A stretch of 64,000 nucleotides of DNA. Origin: Falsarthrobacter nasiphocae. Its GTDB lineage: Bacteria > Actinomycetota > Actinomycetes > Actinomycetales > Micrococcaceae. The translations under genes and the position numbers were made by a program. The stretch spans positions 930,001 through 994,000 of the forward strand of contig NZ_JAVDUI010000001.1 in assembly GCF_031456275.1 (NCBI RefSeq), given 5' to 3'. Every line of letters begins with the position of its first letter. Position 1 is the first letter of the stretch. Positions 27,435-35,883 of the stretch are shown here, one piece after another. Under the pieces are notes generated by a model. The model worked only from the letters and a program-made list of their open reading frames with translations. It did no database searches and was not told where the DNA came from.

Positions 27435-27845
27435 CTACCGGGATCCCTCGCGGAGATCCTCGCGTAGCGCCTCGACTCGCTGCTCGATGTCGTCCAGGAT
27501 GAGGTTCATGCGCTCAGCGCCCTCAATCCCCTCCTCGGAAGGCTCGCGGGTGAGCCAGCGCTCCACGCGCCGCCCCTCCGGGACATCAAGCTGCGCCTCG
27601 TTGCCGAGGATGACCACGACATCCGCCGCCTCGAGCGTCTCGGGGGCAATCGCCTTCGCGTACTCCCCCTCAACCGAGTAGCCGCGCGCTTCAAGAGACG
27701 CAACAGACTGGGCGTTGAGCCCAGAGCCGGGGTTCGTGCCGCCAGAGACGACTCGCAGCTCCTCGCCGGCGCCCTTGCGCATGACCGCCGCGGCCATCTG
27801 GGACTTGCCCCCATTCTTGGAACAGACAAACAGGACCGTCTTCAT
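27435..27845 (-). CDS. low-molecular-weight phosphatase/arsenate-mycothiol transferase-like protein
   Basis: A 136-residue protein. The P-loop is VLFVCSKNGGKSQMAAAV, a CX5K form instead of the CX5R of phosphatases, which resembles actinobacterial arsenate-mycothiol transferases with GGKSQ loops. Later comes ADVVVILGNEAQLDVPEG in place of the general DP loop. It may transfer mycothiol to arsenate or act on a phosphoprotein; no arsenite efflux gene is nearby. It is directly downstream of the MHS carrier reading frame end (ATGA overlap at its start). Confidence 0.75.
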   Translation of the reverse strand: MKTVLFVCSKNGGKSQMAAAVMRKGAGEELRVVSGGTNPGSGLNAQSVASLEARGYSVEGEYAKAIAPETLEAADVVVILGNEAQLDVPEGRRVERWLTREPSEEGIEGAERMNLILDDIEQRVEALREDLREGSR

Positions 27846-29362
27846 CGCGTCCCCTCCTCGCTCGTCAACACATGTGCCCCGGTCCGGCGAGTGCCGGCCG
27901 TGCTGTGTTCAGCGTAGGCGTGGCCCTGCTCGTCGTCGAGCACAGTGCGGCTCTTGTTCTTCGGCAGGAAGAACAGGTAGACCACCAGCGAAATCGCGAT
28001 GCACACGGTGACATACGTGATGAACCCGGCCCGCATGTTGTGGCTGTTCATGTACGCGCCGACGAACGGGATCGTGCCGCCAAAGAGCGAGTTCGCAATC
28101 GCGTAGCCGAGTCCTACGCCGAGGGCGCGGATCTTGGCAGGGAAGAGCTCCGCCTTCACGAGCGCCGAGATCGAGGTGTAACCCACCGTGATGACCAGGC
28201 CGGCGGCCATGAGGAGGAAGGCGACCATCGGGCTCTTCACGTTGGCCAGCGTGCCCAGGATGGGCCAGGTGAAGAGCGTTCCGCCCACACCGAAGGCAAC
28301 GAGGAGCGCCTTGCGCCCGATCTTGTCAGACAGCAGGCCGGCCACCGGCTGAAGGCACATGAAGAGGAAGAGCGCCGCAAAGTTGATGACGGAGGTCTGC
28401 TCCTTCGGGATGCCGGACACGTTGTTCATGTAGCTGAGGATGTAGGTCGTGTACGTGTAGAACGCGACCGTTCCGCCGAGCGTCAGCATGACGGTGAGCA
28501 GCAGCGGCCGCCAGTACTGCGTGAACAGGACCTTGAGAGTTCCTGCGTCCTGGACCTCGGCGTTGTCTGTGGCGGCTGCGATCTTGTCGTGCTCAAGGGA
28601 CTCGTCCATGCTGCGCCGCAGCCACAGGACCACCAGAGCGCCCACGGCACCGAGGATGAAGGGGATGCGCCAGCCCCAAGCGTGCAGCTGCTCCGAGGTG
28701 AGGACGTTCTGGAGAATGATGAGCGTCAGCAGCGCCAGGACCTGGCCACCCACGAGGGTCACGTACTGGAAGCTGGAGAAGAAGCCGCGGCGGTTCCGGG
28801 TGGCCACCTCGGACATGTACGTCGCGGACGTGCCGTACTCGCCGCCGAGCGAGAAGCCCTGGAGCAGGCGGGACATGTAGAGGATGACCAGGGCCCACAC
28901 ACCGATCGTGTCCCGGCCGGGGAGGATCGCGAGGATGAGCGAACCGAGGGCCATGAGGGAGATGGAGAGCGTCAGCGCGGCCTTGCGCCCGTGCCGGTCC
29001 GCGTACCGCCCGAAGAACCATGAGCCCACGGGCCGCATGAGGAACGTCAGGGCGAAGCCGAGGTAGGCGTCGATCTGGGACTGAACCGGGTCCGACTTGT
29101 CAAAGAACGCCGTGGCGAAATATCCGCTGAACGCGGCGTAAATGTACAGGTCAAACCACTCGATGAGGTTTCCTGCTGACCCCTTGAGGGTATTGGAGAC
29201 GGCGTGGCGTGTCTCCTCGGCGGTGGGCTTCCGCGCCTCACCCGCAGCGGCAGTCCGTGCCTGCTCGGCCGGGGACTGGCGCGTCGGCTCGCCGGGACCG
29301 CGGGGTTCGGCGTGGGCCCCCGGCGTGTGCTGCGGCGTTTTCGCCGCGCCCTCCATCGACAT
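27842..29362 (-). CDS. MHS-family alpha-ketoglutarate permease-like MFS carrier
   Basis: A 506-residue carrier with a 60-residue polar front and about twelve membrane segments. GNLIEWFDLYIYAAFSGYFAT in segment 1, FGRYADRHGRKAAL (motif A) and SRLLQGFSLGGEYGTSATYMSE are KgtP-like MHS signatures. It probably takes up a dicarboxylate or related acid with a proton. The stop overlaps the start of the arsC-like gene by four bases. Confidence 0.9.
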   Translation of the reverse strand: MSMEGAAKTPQHTPGAHAEPRGPGEPTRQSPAEQARTAAAGEARKPTAEETRHAVSNTLKGSAGNLIEWFDLYIYAAFSGYFATAFFDKSDPVQSQIDAYLGFALTFLMRPVGSWFFGRYADRHGRKAALTLSISLMALGSLILAILPGRDTIGVWALVILYMSRLLQGFSLGGEYGTSATYMSEVATRNRRGFFSSFQYVTLVGGQVLALLTLIILQNVLTSEQLHAWGWRIPFILGAVGALVVLWLRRSMDESLEHDKIAAATDNAEVQDAGTLKVLFTQYWRPLLLTVMLTLGGTVAFYTYTTYILSYMNNVSGIPKEQTSVINFAALFLFMCLQPVAGLLSDKIGRKALLVAFGVGGTLFTWPILGTLANVKSPMVAFLLMAAGLVITVGYTSISALVKAELFPAKIRALGVGLGYAIANSLFGGTIPFVGAYMNSHNMRAGFITYVTVCIAISLVVYLFFLPKNKSRTVLDDEQGHAYAEHSTAGTRRTGAHVLTSEEGTR

Positions 29363-29450
29363 AGTTAATCTCCCTTAGAGTTTCCTGACAGACCCCCAAC
29401 CTACACGCGAAGGCTCCCTCAGGGAACGCCTCGGCACCTAAGCTTGCGGC

Positions 29451-30497
29451 GTGAGCAATCTCGAAAAGGATCCCGAACCCCGCCGCTGTTCCCCCCTGCA
29501 CTCCGGCGGCGGCCACGTGACCGTGCTCGACCCCCGCGAGGTGCCCCTCGGCGGCCTGCGCGCCATGAGTGTTCGCCGCACGCTCCCGGCGCGTGGCCGC
29601 TCCCTCGTGGGACCGTGGTGCTTCCTCGACCACTACGGCCCCAACTCGGTAGAGTCCACGGGCGGGATGCGCGTCCCGGCCCACCCTCACACGGGCCTCC
29701 AGACCGCCTCCTGGCTGTTCTCCGGCGGGATCGACCACGCTGACTCCTCCGGCGGCACCGCTCGCGTCGCCCCCGGAGAGCTGGACCTCATGACCGCGGG
29801 CCGCGGCATCAACCACTCCGAGTTCTCCGCGCCGGGCACCTCGGTCCTCCACGGGGCGCAGCTGTGGATCGCGCTCCCGGACCATGCGCGCTTCGCCGAG
29901 CCCCGCCTCGAGAGCTACACCCCCGAGCCCGTGCGCACCGGCGGCGCCACCGTGCGCGTCTTCCTCGGCGAGATCCTGGGCGTCGCCTCCCCTGTCGAGG
30001 CCTTCTCGCCCATCGTGGGCGCTGAGATTCTCCTGGATCCAGGCTCGCGCGTGAATATTCCGGTTCGGGAATCCTTTGAGCACGCCATCCTGCTCGACGA
30101 CGGGGCGGCGGACCTCCGCGTGGCCCCGTCCCCTGCCGGGCCCCTCGGCCCCGTGACGGCGGTCAGCCGCGCGCAGCTCGCCGTCGTCGGCTCCGGAGCC
30201 ACGGAGCTCGAGGTGACCAACACGGGCGAAGGGACGCTCCGCATCCTCCTCATTGGCGGCGAGCCGTTCGGCGAGGAGATTCTCATGTGGTGGAACTTCG
30301 TGGGGCGCGAGGACGCCGAGATCCGCGCCTGGCGGAGCGAGTGGCAGGATGCGCTCGAGGGGCGGGAGACTCGGTTCGGGGAGCTCGTCTCTGGCGAGCC
30401 CATCCCAGCCCCAGAGCTGCCCGCGGTGCGGCTGCGCACGCGGGGCAACCGGCCCGCAGACCCCGCGCCGCGCACCCAAGGAGAGGCAACCTCATGA
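29451..30497 (+). CDS. pirin-family protein
   Basis: A 348-residue bicupin. The N-terminal cupin has the metal motif HPHTGLQTASWLFSGGIDHADSSG and ITAGRGINHSE-like MTAGRGINHSEFS, the usual pirin metal set. Pirins act as quercetinases or redox sensors; the role here is unknown. The next gene, an acetyltransferase, starts at ATGA on its stop. GTG 29451 is the first in-frame start after the divergent gap. Confidence 0.93.
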   Translation: MSNLEKDPEPRRCSPLHSGGGHVTVLDPREVPLGGLRAMSVRRTLPARGRSLVGPWCFLDHYGPNSVESTGGMRVPAHPHTGLQTASWLFSGGIDHADSSGGTARVAPGELDLMTAGRGINHSEFSAPGTSVLHGAQLWIALPDHARFAEPRLESYTPEPVRTGGATVRVFLGEILGVASPVEAFSPIVGAEILLDPGSRVNIPVRESFEHAILLDDGAADLRVAPSPAGPLGPVTAVSRAQLAVVGSGATELEVTNTGEGTLRILLIGGEPFGEEILMWWNFVGREDAEIRAWRSEWQDALEGRETRFGELVSGEPIPAPELPAVRLRTRGNRPADPAPRTQGEATS

Positions 30498-30799
30498 CCT
30501 ATACGTTCACGCACACCGAGCAGGACGGGCAGCACGTCATCGAGGCCCACGAGCCCGAGGGCTCCGTGGCTGGCGAGATCGTCTTCTCCGAGTCCGGGGG
30601 AGTCTTCCCCATCACGCACACCGGCGTCCGCCCGCAGTTCCGGGGCAAGGGCCTCGCGGCAGACCTGGCGGACCGGGCCTTCGCGGAAATCGAGCACCGC
30701 GGCGGCCGCGTCATCCCCACGTGCCCGTACATCCAGGACACGTACCTGCCCCGCCACCCCGAGCTGAAGCGCCTCGTGGTCGGCTCTGAGGGAGCCTAG
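30494..30799 (+). CDS. small GNAT-like N-acetyltransferase (YjdJ type)
   Basis: A 101-residue protein with the minimal GNAT core of this class: ITHTGVRPQFRGKGLAADLADRAFAEI with the acetyl-CoA motif Q-x-R-G-K-G-x-A and a C-terminal IPTCPYIQDTYLPRHPEL. Such proteins are thought to acetylate small substrates. It is translationally coupled to the pirin gene. Confidence 0.9.
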   Translation: MTYTFTHTEQDGQHVIEAHEPEGSVAGEIVFSESGGVFPITHTGVRPQFRGKGLAADLADRAFAEIEHRGGRVIPTCPYIQDTYLPRHPELKRLVVGSEGA

Positions 30800-30820
30800 G
30801 GGCGCGGTGCCCCGCGTGCG

Positions 30821-31774
30821 CTAGACCCCCGCGAGGGCGGGGCCCTCACCGTCGGGCCCGGTGCCCGCGGGCGGCTCCGGCTCGTCCGCGTCGCGTCGCA
30901 CGGTGGCCCCGGCGCAGAACGCGCGGACCCGTCCCGTGCCCCACGCCTGGGCCGGGACGCCAGAGCCGAGGAGCACGCGGTTCAGCTGGGCGTCCGGCTC
31001 GAAGGGCTCGTCCGAGGCGACGACGACGAAGTTCCCCGCCCGGCGCCCCTTGAACATGGCAGGGTCCGCGATCACGCAGACGTGCGGGAAGACGGCCAGC
31101 GTCGTCGCAATGTCCTCCTTGGCGGCCGTGAGGTCCATGCGGCTGCCGATGTTCGCGGTGTACAGGCCACCCGGGCGAAGGACGCGGCGCACCTCGCCGA
31201 GGAACTCGAGGGTCGTCAGGTTCCAGCCTGTGGCGTCCGTGGCGAACACGTCGCGGATGATGACGTCCCGGCTGTCCTCCGTGAGCGAGTCGATGGCCGT
31301 GCGTGCGTCCTCCGCGCGCAGCCGCAGCTTCGGGGCGCGCGGGAGGTCGAGGATCTCGCGCATCTTCGTCACGAGGGCGGCATCGATTTCGACGACGAGG
31401 CTCCGCGACTCCGGGTACACCGCAAGCGACCAGCGCGGCAGCGTGCACGCGCCGCCACCGAGGTGAAGGAAGTTCAAGCGCTCCGCGTGGTCCGTGAAAT
31501 GGTGCTCGACGGCTGCGGCGATCCACTGCATGTACTCGAACTCGAGGACGGTCGGATCGTCCATGATGTGCGAGGATTGCACGCCGTTGAGGACGAACAC
31601 CCAGCCGCCCTCCGAGTAGGGGTCCGGCTCGATCCGGGCCAGGCCCGTGTCCACGCGGAAGGTCTGAGGGGTGAGGCCCGCGGTGCCTGACGGCTGCTTC
31701 CCTGCTGGCTGCCCCTTGGCACCCTGTCCTTTGGATGCCTTCTGACCGGCGGGGCTCTTCTTGGCTGCGGCCAT
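30821..31774 (-). CDS. spermidine synthase-like SAM-dependent enzyme
   Basis: A 317-residue protein with a Lys/Gln/Gly-rich N-terminal tail (about 35 residues), then the spermidine-synthase-like fold: GGWVFVLNGVQSSHIM, FLHLGGGACTLPRW, VVEIDAALV and a RDVFATDATGWNLTT stretch where polyamine synthases have the catalytic aspartate. A true polyamine role is uncertain; related actinobacterial proteins are fused or stand-alone transferases of unknown substrate. The start ATG is directly followed by a downstream GNAT gene start in the same strand. Confidence 0.85.
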   Translation of the reverse strand: MAAAKKSPAGQKASKGQGAKGQPAGKQPSGTAGLTPQTFRVDTGLARIEPDPYSEGGWVFVLNGVQSSHIMDDPTVLEFEYMQWIAAAVEHHFTDHAERLNFLHLGGGACTLPRWSLAVYPESRSLVVEIDAALVTKMREILDLPRAPKLRLRAEDARTAIDSLTEDSRDVIIRDVFATDATGWNLTTLEFLGEVRRVLRPGGLYTANIGSRMDLTAAKEDIATTLAVFPHVCVIADPAMFKGRRAGNFVVVASDEPFEPDAQLNRVLLGSGVPAQAWGTGRVRAFCAGATVRRDADEPEPPAGTGPDGEGPALAGV

Positions 31775-31777
31775 GGG

Positions 31778-32287
31778 TCAGTTCACCTCTCCGCGCACCA
31801 TGCGCAGCTCGTCCTTCAGGGCCCACGTCTCGTCGAGGGTCTCCCTCTCGCCGGTGAGCCGGAAACCGTGCTTCTCGTAGAACCGGATGGCCCGGGCATT
31901 GCCTTCAAGCACCCACAGGTGGGCGGGCAGGCGGCCGATCGCGGCGGCCAGGAGAAGGTCCGCGGCGCCTCGGCCCCGGTAGTCCTTGTGGAGGTACAGC
32001 ATCTGGAGCTCCACCGCGGGCAGTTCGGCTGCCTTGGGCTCCTCGGGGCTCGTGGGGCGCGCCCCTGACATGCCGACGACGGCGTCCCCGTCCAACGCGA
32101 CGTGGAATCTCATCCCGAGGCCCATCCCGGCCTCCCAGAAGCCGACGTTCTGGGGGATGCCTCGCTCGACGAGCTGGAACACCTCTTCGCCACGGAACGG
32201 GTAGCACTCGCGGTGGATGTCGAGCTTGGCTCGGAGCACGGGCTCGATGTCTTCAGGCGTGCCTTCACGAACCAGCAATTGTGTCAT
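31778..32287 (-). CDS. GNAT-family N-acetyltransferase
   Basis: A 169-residue protein with a typical GNAT core: ELQMLYLHKDYRGRGAADLLLAAAIG (Q/R-x-x-G-x-G/A acetyl-CoA loop YRGRGA) and WVLEGNARAIRFYEKHGFRLTGE. The substrate is unknown. It is upstream of and nearly adjacent to the spermidine-synthase-like gene, so the two are likely cotranscribed. Confidence 0.92.
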   Translation of the reverse strand: MTQLLVREGTPEDIEPVLRAKLDIHRECYPFRGEEVFQLVERGIPQNVGFWEAGMGLGMRFHVALDGDAVVGMSGARPTSPEEPKAAELPAVELQMLYLHKDYRGRGAADLLLAAAIGRLPAHLWVLEGNARAIRFYEKHGFRLTGERETLDETWALKDELRMVRGEVN

Positions 32288-32310
32288 GCGGGCAACTCTA
32301 TCGGGCGGGC

Positions 32311-32655
32311 TCAGGCCCCGGGCGTCTCCCCGATGGCCTTCTCGAGCCGCTCGAGCTTGCCGTCCAGCTCACCAGAGAAACCCGGGCGGATGTCGGCCTT
32401 GAGGACAAGCGCCACTCGGGACCCGAAACGGCCGACCTCGGCGGTGGCGCGCTTGACCACATCCATGACCTCGTCCCACTCGCCCTCGATCTCGGTGAAC
32501 ATCGAGCTGGTGCGGTTGGGAAGGCCTGACTCGCGAACCACCTTGACTGCGGCGGCCACGGCGTCGTGCACTGAGGCATCCGAAGGGCGACCTTCAGCGC
32601 GAAGGGAGGGGTCACTGGGCTCGCCCGAGGGCGCGACGGAGAAGGCGACGATCAT
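32311..32655 (-). CDS. MTH1187/YqgV-type thiamine-binding domain protein
   Basis: A 114-residue protein starting MIVAFSVAPSGE with VHDAVAAAVKVVRESGLPNRTSSMFTEIEGEWDEVMDVVKRA, the pattern of the UPF0045 ferredoxin-fold family that binds thiamine or hydroxymethylpyrimidine. It lies between the GNAT gene and the sugar porter on the same strand. Length is normal. Confidence 0.9.
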   Translation of the reverse strand: MIVAFSVAPSGEPSDPSLRAEGRPSDASVHDAVAAAVKVVRESGLPNRTSSMFTEIEGEWDEVMDVVKRATAEVGRFGSRVALVLKADIRPGFSGELDGKLERLEKAIGETPGA

Positions 32656-32664
32656 GATCCCACC

Positions 32665-34110
32665 CTACGCGCGGCCGGCCGGGGCTGGCGTCCGGTAGAT
32701 GGAGCCGTCCTCGACACCGCGCTCAACGCCCTCGAGGGTCCGCCCACGCGTCTCGGGGAGGACCTTCCACATGACGAGCGCCGTCACGACGTTGACCGCA
32801 CCGAAACTGAAGAACGAGCCCGTCAGCCCCAGCGCCGCCAGCAGGGACGGGAACCACAGGCTGAGGAGCGCGTTGGCGATCCACATGCAGAACACCGAGA
32901 CTCCCATGCCGAGCGCGCGCATCCGCAGCGGGAAGATCTCGCTCAGCAGGACCCACGTGGCCACGTTGAGGAACGTCTGCATGGACCCCACGAACGCCAC
33001 GATGAGCACGAGCATGATGTACGGCCGCGCCGGGCTGTCGACCGGCACCACCAGGGAGGCCCCGCCGATGAGCAGGTGGCACAGCGCCACGAGGGCATAC
33101 CCGGTGACCACAGTGGTGCGGCGGTTGACCCGGTCCATCATGGCCAAGGCGATGAAGGAGCCGATGACGCCGATGAGCGCCGGCGCAATAGCGGCCACGA
33201 GCGCCGCGTCCGCGGTGAATCCGGAGTCCCGCAGGACAACCTGGCCGTAGTACATGATCGAGTTGACGCCCGTGAGCTGCTGGAACACCGCGATGGCGAT
33301 GCCCACGAGCAGAATCCGGCGGAGCCACCGGTTGCCGACAATCTCTGAGAGGCTCTCGGTGCGGCGGGCTGAGTCCTGGTCAACGATGCGCCGGACCTCG
33401 TCCAGCTCGGCGTCGGCCCGCTCCTCGGTCCGCAACGCGCGGAGCACCGTCCGGGCCTCCTCATGGCGCCCCTTGGCGACCAGCCAGCGCGGGGACTCCG
33501 GCACGCGGAGCATCCCGATGAAGAGGAACAGGCCGGGCAGCGCGGCGACGGCGAGCATGACGCGCCACACGCCCTCAACGTGCCCCAGGGTGCTGCCGAG
33601 GATCGCGTTGACGACGACGGCCGCGAGCTGCCCCACAAGGATCATGAGCTCGTTGCGCCCGGACATGGAGCCGCGCACCTCGTACGGGGAGAGCTCTGCG
33701 AGGAAGACCGGCACCACGGTGGACGCGCCACCCACCGCAAGCCCCAGGATGATGCGCCCCAGGATGAGCACGCCGAAACCGGGGGCGAGAGAGCATACGA
33801 GGGCGCCCGCGACGAAGAGCACCGAGAGGCCGATGATCGTGGTCCGCCGCCCCACGGCGTCCGAGACCCACCCGCCCGCGAGCGCACCGGCCGCGGCGCC
33901 GAAGAGGAGGGCGCTCGTGATTGCGCCTTCGCCGAGGGCATCGAGGCCGAGCTCCCCGGAGAGCGGGATGAGGGCGCCGTTGATGACGCCGGTGTCATAG
34001 CCGAACAGGAGGCCGCCGAGCGTTGCGACAAGGGCCACGAGCCCCAGCCTGCGCGTATGCGGCCCCGTCGAGAGAGGGGGCAGGGCTGGCGAAGCGGGTG
34101 TTCCGCTCAA
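32665..34110 (-). CDS. sugar-porter-family MFS transporter
   Basis: A 481-residue carrier of the sugar porter family: GGLLFGYDTGVINGAL in segment 1, GWVSDAVGRRTTI, VPVFLAELSPYEVRGS, PESPRWLVAKGR, QQLTGVNSIMYYG in segment 7 and PETRGRTLE at the end. It imports a sugar or polyol with protons. The start is taken as TTG 34110 because GAAGGAG sits five bases upstream; the longer ORF would extend by 65 residues of improbable sequence. A CCACGC-N6-GCGTGG palindrome upstream (34200-34217) may be its operator. Confidence 0.9.
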   Translation of the reverse strand: MSGTPASPALPPLSTGPHTRRLGLVALVATLGGLLFGYDTGVINGALIPLSGELGLDALGEGAITSALLFGAAAGALAGGWVSDAVGRRTTIIGLSVLFVAGALVCSLAPGFGVLILGRIILGLAVGGASTVVPVFLAELSPYEVRGSMSGRNELMILVGQLAAVVVNAILGSTLGHVEGVWRVMLAVAALPGLFLFIGMLRVPESPRWLVAKGRHEEARTVLRALRTEERADAELDEVRRIVDQDSARRTESLSEIVGNRWLRRILLVGIAIAVFQQLTGVNSIMYYGQVVLRDSGFTADAALVAAIAPALIGVIGSFIALAMMDRVNRRTTVVTGYALVALCHLLIGGASLVVPVDSPARPYIMLVLIVAFVGSMQTFLNVATWVLLSEIFPLRMRALGMGVSVFCMWIANALLSLWFPSLLAALGLTGSFFSFGAVNVVTALVMWKVLPETRGRTLEGVERGVEDGSIYRTPAPAGRA

Positions 34111-34199
34111 GGCGTCTCCTTCGGTTGTCTGCGCGCCCCACACTGGGCGCGCAGGCCATGCGCCGGGGTGGCCGGCGTGACACGGATTACCACATTGTG

Positions 34200-34217
34200 C
34201 CACGCGGAATTGCGTGG
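34200..34217. promoter_or_regulatory. Palindrome upstream of the sugar porter
   Basis: CCACGC and GCGTGG flank six bases, about 90 bp before the sugar-porter start. It is a likely regulator site but the regulator is not identified. Confidence 0.45.
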
Positions 34218-34324
34218 GGGCGGAGCAGTGCGGACGACGACGGGGCTCTTCGCCGCCCCACTCCGGCACGATCCTGCCGGTGGACCCATGGGAGGCCTCA
34301 ACCACCCTCAGGCCGACGCCGATT

Positions 34325-34400
34325 CGGCAATATCTTGCCGCCTATGGCAAAGATCCGCGCCGTTCATCCCCCCGCCGCAAAAACCGGCAACATTTTGCCG
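34325..34400 (+). promoter_or_regulatory. Pair of hipBA operators
   Basis: CGGCAATATCTTGCCG (34325-34340) and CGGCAACATTTTGCCG (34385-34400) are almost identical 16-bp palindromes, CGGCAA-N4-TTGCCG, spaced 60 bp apart and ending 57 bp before hipB. HipB repressors are known to bind repeated palindromes in their own promoter, so this is the likely autoregulatory region. Confidence 0.8.
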
Positions 34401-34457
34401 CAGAGGATAGGATGGGCGGGTCAAGAAAGGGCACGTCGATCCACGAATGGAGGCCCT

Positions 34458-34697
34458 GTGAACGGCTCCACGCCATCTGACCCGCGGCCATCAGACCCGC
34501 CGTCGACAGCGCGGATCGGCCAAGCCCTCCGCGAGGCCCGGGCGATGGAGGGCCTCTCGCAGCGAATCATCGCCGAACTCTCCGGCATCTCGGAGCGGAC
34601 GCTCCGGGACATCGAACGGGGCAGCCCATCCCCCTCCCTCGGCTCGGTCCTGGCCGTCGCCGAGACACTCGGCATGACCCTCGAGGCCCGGCGGTGA
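34458..34697 (+). CDS. hipB: HipB-like HTH antitoxin
   Basis: A 79-residue protein with a XRE/Cro helix-turn-helix: RIGQALREARAMEGLSQRIIAELSGISERTLRDIERGSPSPSLGSVLAVAETLGM. It should repress hipBA and bind HipA. I chose GTG 34458; upstream starts would reach past the operators. The stop is overlapped by the hipA GTGA start. Confidence 0.9.
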   Translation: MNGSTPSDPRPSDPPSTARIGQALREARAMEGLSQRIIAELSGISERTLRDIERGSPSPSLGSVLAVAETLGMTLEARR

Positions 34698-35866
34698 ACA
34701 CAGAGCTCACCCAGGTCCGCTCGGCGGACGTGTGGAAGGCGGGGCATCGCGCGGGAGTCCTGCAGCGCACTGACGGCGGCGGGGTCGTCTTCCAGTACCT
34801 GCCCGGGTACCTCTCAGAGCACCGCCCCGCCGTGGCCACCACTCTCCCCCTCACATCGGAGCCCGTACACGCCCCCCAGGGTGCTCTGCCCCCGTTTTTT
34901 GCGGGCCTCTTGCCTGAGGGGCGTCGCTTCAGCATGCTCGCCCGGTCCCTCAAGACCAGTTCCGACGACGAGCTGACGCTGCTTCTCGCTGTCGGCCATG
35001 ACACCCCGGGGGACGTCGTCGTCGTTCCCTCCGGACAGACCCCTCAGGAACCCCAGCCGCTCATCCGAGGCCCGTTTGAGGAGGAGGACTTCGCCGCTCT
35101 CCTGCCCCGCGTGGACCAGATCTCCCTCCCTGGCGTCCAGGCCAAGGCCAGCGCCTCCATGGTGACGTTCCCCGTCAGCGGGAGTGACGCGCGGTGGATC
35201 CTCAAGCTCAACCCCGCCGAGTACCCCCGCCTCGTGGAGAACGAGGCTGTGCACCTGACAGCCGCGCGGGGGCTGGGCCTGGGCGTGGCGGAGCACGCGC
35301 TTGTGCGCGACAAGAACGGGGTGCCTGGCCTGCTCGTCACACGGTTTGACCGGCTGCCCAGCGGCGGGCGGCTGGCATTCGAGGATGGCGCCCAGGTCCT
35401 GGGTCTTGCGCCCGCCAACAAGTATCAGCCGTCGAGCGAGGAGGTCGTCCTGGCTTTGGCGGCGCAGGCCCGCGCGCCCCGGATCGCGACGCGCGCCCTG
35501 TACCTGCATTTCCTCTTCGCGTGGCTCACGGGCAACGGGGACGCACACGCGAAGAACGTCGGGATCCTGGACCGGGGACGGGGGTTCGAGGTGGCGCCCG
35601 TGTACGACGTGCCGTCCACGCTTCCGTACCGGGACACGAGCCTGGCCCTGCCCGTGGACGGCCGCGCCAAAAAGCTGCGCCGCCGCCACTGGGATGCGTT
35701 TGGGGCGGCCATCGGCCTGCCGCCTGCCGCCGTCAAGAGCGCTCAGCGCCTCGCGCTGACGGCGGCGGCGGGCGCCGATCTCGCCGCAGTCCCCTTCGAG
35801 GGGTCTCCCCTCCACGGGGCCATGCGTGAGATCCGCGCCCGCCGCAGCGAGCTGGAGACCGCCTAG
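34694..35866 (+). CDS. hipA: HipA-family serine/threonine kinase toxin
   Basis: A 390-residue protein with the HipA order: an N-terminal couple_hipA domain, FFAGLLPEGRR, SLPGVQAKAS (ATP-binding loop), WILKLNP, LVENEAVHLTAARGLGL, and the catalytic GNGDAHAKNVGIL with a following DVPST metal site. HipA phosphorylates glutamyl-tRNA synthetase or similar targets to cause growth arrest. The start overlaps hipB by four bases. All key residues appear present. Confidence 0.95.
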   Translation: MNTELTQVRSADVWKAGHRAGVLQRTDGGGVVFQYLPGYLSEHRPAVATTLPLTSEPVHAPQGALPPFFAGLLPEGRRFSMLARSLKTSSDDELTLLLAVGHDTPGDVVVVPSGQTPQEPQPLIRGPFEEEDFAALLPRVDQISLPGVQAKASASMVTFPVSGSDARWILKLNPAEYPRLVENEAVHLTAARGLGLGVAEHALVRDKNGVPGLLVTRFDRLPSGGRLAFEDGAQVLGLAPANKYQPSSEEVVLALAAQARAPRIATRALYLHFLFAWLTGNGDAHAKNVGILDRGRGFEVAPVYDVPSTLPYRDTSLALPVDGRAKKLRRRHWDAFGAAIGLPPAAVKSAQRLALTAAAGADLAAVPFEGSPLHGAMREIRARRSELETA

Positions 35867-35883
35867 CGCGGCTCCCGGCCCCC

